DNA of 64,000 bases from Bacillota bacterium (lineage in GTDB: Bacteria > Bacillota > Clostridia > Lachnospirales > Lachnospiraceae): NCBI GenBank assembly GCA_023421075.1, contig JAEZUM010000025.1:62001-126000 (forward strand). The letters run 5' to 3'. A program made the position numbers and the translations under genes. The notes beneath the pieces are model-generated. The model searched no databases and was not told the origin of the DNA. It was given only the letters and a program-made list of their open reading frames with translations. Each line of letters begins with the position of its first letter. Position 1 is the stretch's first letter. Shown here one piece after another: positions 59,667-64,000 of this stretch.

Positions 59667-61052
59667 ATGGACGTTTTAAAGAAGGTACCGGTTAGAGAGC
59701 AAGATCCTCAGGTTAGAGCAACTAACTTTACAGAGGTATGCTATGGATACAATCTGGAGGAGGCAATGGAAGAGGCATCCCGTTGTATACAATGCAAAAA
59801 TGCAAAATGTATCACAGGCTGTCCCGTAAGTATTGATATTCCAGGTTTCATCAAGGAACTGGTGGAAGGTAACCCGGAAGAGGCCTTTAAGGTAATCGGT
59901 AAATATTCTGCATTGCCTGCAGTGTGCGGTAGAGTGTGTCCGCAGGAAACACAGTGTGAGGAGAGATGTATTCGTGGAATTAAAGGCGATCCGGTATCCA
60001 TTGGAAAGCTAGAACGATTTGCTGCTGATTGGGCAAGAGAACATAATATTAAGCCTGAATTACCTACGGTGAAGAACGGAAGAAAGGTTGCGGTGATTGG
60101 TGCCGGTCCTGCAGGACTTACCTGTGCAGGAGATCTTGCAAAGATGGGATATGATGTGACGATCTTCGAGGCACTTCATGAACCCGGTGGTGTTCTTGTC
60201 TATGGTATCCCGGAATTCCGTCTTCCCAAAGAGACGGTTGTGAAGACCGAAATCGATAATGTTCGTGCCTTAGGAGTCAAGATAGAGACGAATGTAGTAA
60301 TCGGAAAATCGATTACCATTGACGAGCTGATGGAGGAAGAAGGCTTTGAAGCAGTGTTTATAGGCTCCGGTGCCGGACTTCCGAAGTTCATGGGTATACC
60401 CGGAGAGAATGCGAACGGCGTATTTTCAGCGAACGAATATCTTACCCGCAGCAATTTGATGAAGGCCTTCGACGAAAGCTATGATACACCGATTATTGCA
60501 GGGAATAAGGTTGCAGTTGTCGGCGGTGGAAATGTAGCAATGGATGCAGCAAGAACAGCACTTCGACTCGGAGCACAGGTCTATGTGGTATATCGTAGAG
60601 GAGAAGCTGAGCTTCCTGCAAGAGTAGAAGAGGTTCATCATGCAAAGGAAGAAGGCATCATCTTTAAGTTATTAACCAATCCCAAGGAGATCCTTGTGAA
60701 TGAAAATGGCTGGGTAAGTGGAATGCGCTGCGTGGAGATGGAATTGGGTGAGCCGGATGAAAGCGGAAGAAGAAAACCGGTTGAGAAAACGGACTCAGAG
60801 TTTGTATTAGAGGTAGATACGGTAATCATGTCTTTGGGCACAAGTCCGAATCCTTTGATCTCATCAACAACAAAAGGCTTGAATACTAACAAATATAAGT
60901 GTATTATAGCAGATGAAGCAACTGGTGTGACATCAAGAGAAGGTGTGTTTGCCGGTGGAGATGCGGTAACAGGAGCTGCAACCGTTATTCTTGCAATGGG
61001 AGCAGGAAAAGCAGCAGCTGCAGGAATAGACCAATATTTAAAATCTAAATAA
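59667..61052 (+). CDS. nfnB: NfnB-like large subunit (GltA-type glutamate synthase small-subunit homologue)
   Basis: A 461-aa iron-sulfur flavoprotein. Two [4Fe-4S] motifs lie near the N-terminus: CIQCKNAKCITGCPV and CGRVCPQETQCEERC. The FAD-binding Rossmann motif is VAVIGAGPAGLTCAGDLAKM and the NADP(H) motif VAVVGGGNVAMDAARTALRL. It is annotated elsewhere as GltA, but its position beside NfnA and the absence of a glutamate synthase large subunit point to NfnAB. I chose the ATG at 59667 after GGAGGAATGGAG, not the upstream GTG at 59616. Confidence 0.93.
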   Translation: MDVLKKVPVREQDPQVRATNFTEVCYGYNLEEAMEEASRCIQCKNAKCITGCPVSIDIPGFIKELVEGNPEEAFKVIGKYSALPAVCGRVCPQETQCEERCIRGIKGDPVSIGKLERFAADWAREHNIKPELPTVKNGRKVAVIGAGPAGLTCAGDLAKMGYDVTIFEALHEPGGVLVYGIPEFRLPKETVVKTEIDNVRALGVKIETNVVIGKSITIDELMEEEGFEAVFIGSGAGLPKFMGIPGENANGVFSANEYLTRSNLMKAFDESYDTPIIAGNKVAVVGGGNVAMDAARTALRLGAQVYVVYRRGEAELPARVEEVHHAKEEGIIFKLLTNPKEILVNENGWVSGMRCVEMELGEPDESGRRKPVEKTDSEFVLEVDTVIMSLGTSPNPLISSTTKGLNTNKYKCIIADEATGVTSREGVFAGGDAVTGAATVILAMGAGKAAAAGIDQYLKSK

Positions 61053-61091
61053 CGAAAGAAAATACGTTTTGGGGAAACGTATGGAGGACTT

Positions 61092-62633
61092 ATGGGATAT
61101 TTTGTGATTGATCGATCAGCCGGGATTTCGATCCTGATTGGAATTGCAACGTTAATTCTATTGCTGGTGATATACGCAATCCGATTAAAAAATGCGAAGC
61201 GTGCAAAAAGCCTGACAGAGCAAGTAGTCCAAGAGATGAAGGAAATCAACTCCGAACTGGAGAGTAATTATAATAGTATACTTTCTACCTTGAACGATTT
61301 GACAGGAAAATATGATGAACTGAATAGAAACAAGGAAAGCATGAAGAAGCTGGCGTATACAGATTATTTGACTGAGCTTCCGAACCGTGCGGCTTTTACA
61401 GAGATGCTGGATAATATTATGCTGACCTTGCGAAGTGAAGAAACGATAGGAATCATGGACATCGATATCGATAATTTCAAAAATATCAATGATTCCCTCG
61501 GGCATTCCTATGGCGATGAGCTTTTGATTGATGTTACATATCGGTTAAAGCAGGCAATGGATGAGAATGATTATCTGGCCAGAATAGGTGGGGATGAGTT
61601 CATTGTTCTAACCCAGAATTTGCAGGATACGGTTACTTACGAAGAGAAAATTAAGAAAATCAAGAACGTATTTAGTTTCCCCTTTGTGTTATCTACAAAA
61701 GAATACTTTGTAACAGTCAGTATCGGTGTAGCATTTGCACCAAAGGACGGTAAAACCTCGCAAGCATTAATTAAAAATGTGGATTCGGCCATGTATGTAG
61801 CGAAAGCCAATGGCAAAAATACACATGCTTACTTCGATTATTCCTTTAATGTGAAGCTGACGGAAAAGATTGAGATACAATCGGAGCTTCGAAAGGCGAT
61901 TGAGCGAGAGGAATTTGTACTCTTTTATCAGGCACAGATGAACCTGGAGAATAAACAAGTAGTCGGTTTTGAAGCATTAATCCGATGGAATCATCCGACA
62001 AAGGGGCTCCTCGGACCGGATGAGTTTATTTATCTCGCAGAGGAGACAGGATTAATAATTCCGATTGGAAAGTGGGTATTACGTACTGCCTGCTATCAGT
62101 TAAAGCAATGGTCCTTAGAATATCCGGAGATTAATATGGCAGTTAATCTGTCTGCTAGACAATTTAAGGATAGAGATATCGTAAAGATTGTCTATGATAT
62201 CATTGAAGAGACAGGTATTAATCCAAGTAATCTCGAGTTGGAAATTACAGAAAGCATCGCACTGGATGATATAGAATATACAATCGCTACAATACAAGAG
62301 CTTCGCAAGATTGGGGTTAATTTTTCCCTGGATGATTTTGGCACCGGTTATTCTTCTATGAATTATTTGAAGCGTCTGCCCGTTAGTAATCTTAAGATCG
62401 ATAAAAGCTTTCTAGATACCGTAATGGAAGATCGATGTGATCAGAAGATAATCCAAACGATAATTACCTTAGCAAGGAATCTGGATTTATTGGTTATTGC
62501 AGAGGGAGTAGAGAGCTTTGATCAAGAAGAATTCCTAAAGGAATCTAATTGTGATAAGGCACAGGGTTATCTGTACAGTAAGCCGATCCCGAAGGATATG
62601 GCGATTCAGTTCTTGAAGAAAAAGGATAGCTAG
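61092..62633 (+). CDS. GGDEF-EAL dual-domain c-di-GMP protein
   Basis: A 513-aa protein. One membrane helix at about 9-29 (AGISILIGIATLILLLVIYAI) is followed by a short coiled coil. The GGDEF domain (about 90-250) has an intact active loop IGGDEF. The EAL domain (about 265-505) is also intact: FEALIRWNHP, NLSARQF, ELEITES, SLDDFGTGYSS, LKIDKSF, IAEGVE and AQGYLYSKP. Both synthesis and breakdown of c-di-GMP are therefore possible. The start follows ATGGAGGAC. Together with the EAL protein at 48935 it shows active c-di-GMP signalling. Confidence 0.95.
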   Translation: MGYFVIDRSAGISILIGIATLILLLVIYAIRLKNAKRAKSLTEQVVQEMKEINSELESNYNSILSTLNDLTGKYDELNRNKESMKKLAYTDYLTELPNRAAFTEMLDNIMLTLRSEETIGIMDIDIDNFKNINDSLGHSYGDELLIDVTYRLKQAMDENDYLARIGGDEFIVLTQNLQDTVTYEEKIKKIKNVFSFPFVLSTKEYFVTVSIGVAFAPKDGKTSQALIKNVDSAMYVAKANGKNTHAYFDYSFNVKLTEKIEIQSELRKAIEREEFVLFYQAQMNLENKQVVGFEALIRWNHPTKGLLGPDEFIYLAEETGLIIPIGKWVLRTACYQLKQWSLEYPEINMAVNLSARQFKDRDIVKIVYDIIEETGINPSNLELEITESIALDDIEYTIATIQELRKIGVNFSLDDFGTGYSSMNYLKRLPVSNLKIDKSFLDTVMEDRCDQKIIQTIITLARNLDLLVIAEGVESFDQEEFLKESNCDKAQGYLYSKPIPKDMAIQFLKKKDS

Positions 62634-62669
62634 ACTAAAATAGTGAGACCGCTACAAGGAGAAGGGATC

Positions 62670-63434
62670 ATGAAAGAAATAGCAAAAAAGAATGCTTCGG
62701 TATGGATTTTCTTGGCAGTACAAGCAATTCTTTATGCAACTTTTCTTACCTTGGATCTAACCGGTGGTAGCATCAGACTAACTGCTAGTATCAAATACAC
62801 AATAATTATAGTATGCTTTTGCTATGCGCTTTTAATGAAAAGTGCCTACAAAGGCATACTTTTTTTGTTACAAGTAGGTCTTTTCTTTACCTTGATTTCT
62901 GATTTATTTATATTAATTCTTGATTATTACCTCGTTGGGGTATACACATTTCTGCTAGTTCAGCTGATATACGGTCTTCGACTCATCCTATTACAAGAGG
63001 AGCTGTCGGATGCCTCGGTTAAGTTTGAGCGTAAAGGCAGGAAATATCGGCTGTTTCAATTTTTTCTCAGACGATTGTTAATCCAGACCGGTTTTGCTGC
63101 TGTAATATATATTGTGTTGCAGCTCGTGGGTGTTACACCGGATCCCTTGTTAATGGTATCTGTTTTATATTTTATTGGTATTCTATTTAATACGATCACC
63201 GCAGTTCGCTTATCTGTCAGGGATCGTAAGAATCGAAGTAACCTGTTATACGCAACTGGCATGGTCTTGTTTCTGTTATGCGATATCAATGTGGGATTGT
63301 TTAATCTGAGTGGTTTTATTTCATTACCCGAAGAGATTTACAGTGTAATTTATTCCTTATCCTCTATTCTGATGTGGACCTTTTATGCTCCTTCTCAGGT
63401 TCTGATCACAATGAGCGGTAAATATTTAAAATAA
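62670..63434 (+). CDS. Polytopic membrane protein, possibly YhhN/TMEM86-like
   Basis: A 254-aa protein with about eight hydrophobic helices and few charged loops. The segment LISDLFILILDYYLVGVYTFLLVQLIYGL and the later LLCDINVGLFNL resemble the conserved helices of YhhN/TMEM86 (lysoplasmalogenase-like) proteins, but the match is only partial. The ATG at 62670 follows AGGAGAAGG; an in-frame GTG-type start upstream is less likely. It lies 36 nt after the GGDEF-EAL gene and may be co-transcribed with it. Function unknown. Confidence 0.75.
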   Translation: MKEIAKKNASVWIFLAVQAILYATFLTLDLTGGSIRLTASIKYTIIIVCFCYALLMKSAYKGILFLLQVGLFFTLISDLFILILDYYLVGVYTFLLVQLIYGLRLILLQEELSDASVKFERKGRKYRLFQFFLRRLLIQTGFAAVIYIVLQLVGVTPDPLLMVSVLYFIGILFNTITAVRLSVRDRKNRSNLLYATGMVLFLLCDINVGLFNLSGFISLPEEIYSVIYSLSSILMWTFYAPSQVLITMSGKYLK

Positions 63435-63840
63435 GACGATAGTAAAAATATACAAAATTCTGCAAAATCTTTATGTAAATATATGGCGGTTAATAGGTTG
63501 CTATAGTTATATTTTTTTGCTAAAATAATCATATCGAAAGCAGTTCAATTCGAAAAGTCTGTTACTCTTCTTATAATCTGTTAATAACTCAATCCGATTC
63601 GTCTGCCTTCATCCGATTCTCAATTATTAGATTCCTGGAATGAAATCTTTCTTCATCTACATTAATTCACTTTATTCTTATCATTCGTTTCGCTTTCCAA
63701 AACAGGATCAATTAATATATTAGTTTTGCGATTTATATCTATGGTCAGCCAGTTTGGCCTTGATTATAAAAATAAGTAAAGCCATTTGAAAGAATGGGCT
63801 TCTAACTAATTTAAATTCATAATTTTAAGGAGGTTACAAT
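63435..63840. other. 406-nt AT-rich intergenic region, no gene seen
   Basis: I see no coding frame with a binding site and no clear terminator. AAGCCATT (63780-63787 region) pairs with AATGGGCTT over about 8 bp with a bulge shortly before the next gene. Stop codons are frequent in all frames. Confidence 0.5.
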
Positions 63841-64000
63841 ATGGTTCAAATGTTAAGAGAAACGACATCAGAGTATGAATATTTTGTGGGGCAGATATTA
63901 TCGGGTGTAACACAGCGAATGGGAAAGGATTATACTGCTCGAGCCATCAAGGTGCTTAAGAATAATTCTCTTGAGCTGGATAGTCTGGTACTTCTTAAGG
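63841..64000 (+). CDS. Start of an unidentified gene, cut by the right edge
   Basis: The frame begins MVQMLRETTSEYEYFVGQIL at an ATG preceded by AAGGAGG with an ideal gap and stays open to the window end (53 codons). The pattern YTARAIKVLKNNSLELDSLVLLK recalls the N-terminus of DUF5688-type proteins of Lachnospiraceae (a KNNG..LDGL motif), but this is a weak guess. Confidence 0.65.
   Translation, partial: MVQMLRETTSEYEYFVGQILSGVTQRMGKDYTARAIKVLKNNSLELDSLVLLK

Overview
The window reads as chromosomal DNA of a Gram-positive anaerobe of the Lachnospiraceae / Clostridium cluster XIVa type. The signs are strong AGGAGG-type ribosome binding sites, consensus TTGACA/TATAAT promoters with 17-nt spacers, split glycine dehydrogenase genes, an NfnAB transhydrogenase pair, a DegV protein, c-di-GMP and chemotaxis proteins, and many glycan-degrading enzymes. 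This placement is inferred from gene content; no rRNA is present.

Left third (1-16943): a glycan-utilisation locus. It holds a GH50/agarase-like enzyme (cut by the left edge), an AraC regulator, a GH2 enzyme, two GH35 enzymes, a LacI regulator, a three-gene oligosaccharide ABC importer (two permeases and a binding lipoprotein) and a heparinase II/III-like protein. Five palindromes belong to it: one at the first GH35 promoter, three of the form TGAAAGCGRTTTCA before the importer, and one perfect 14-mer. They suggest joint control by the LacI protein and/or CcpA.

17000-22240: tRNA-Pro(CGG), a GNAT acetyltransferase, an unrecognised 94-aa protein, tRNA-Thr(CGT), a DegV protein and a chemoreceptor with an unusually long charged N-terminus.

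22245-28913: a small AT-rich genomic island, the most unusual part of the window. It is flanked by a 292-bp direct repeat. One copy is the 3' end of an intact ABC permease gene. The other is an orphan fragment with five differences, all synonymous. The island holds a decayed large serine recombinase, an AbiH-like protein, a small HNH-like zinc protein, a frameshifted membrane-protein gene and a large PHP-ATPase (TrlF-like). It looks like a mobile anti-phage island.

28628-45162: an SsuCB-like ABC pair is divergent from the glycine cleavage operon (tandem glycine riboswitch, gcvT, gcvH, gcvPA, gcvPB, lplA, lpdA). Next come a MarR/hydrolase pair sharing an operator, a BtrH-like protein, a NarL-type two-component system split by a 272-bp nested palindrome, an isochorismatase-like hydrolase and a GH20 hexosaminidase.

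45518-64000: an ABC exporter operon, an EAL protein fused to a predicted beta-helix, an SOS-controlled DNA-repair pair (radical SAM plus TIGR03915 family), a Gly/Thr-rich lipoprotein, a Fur-family repressor, a HAD-GNAT fusion, a CmpB-like membrane protein, CYTH and HD-domain proteins with two tiny genes between them, nfnAB, a GGDEF-EAL protein, a membrane protein and a gene cut by the right edge. No CRISPR array, rRNA or intact transposase was seen.
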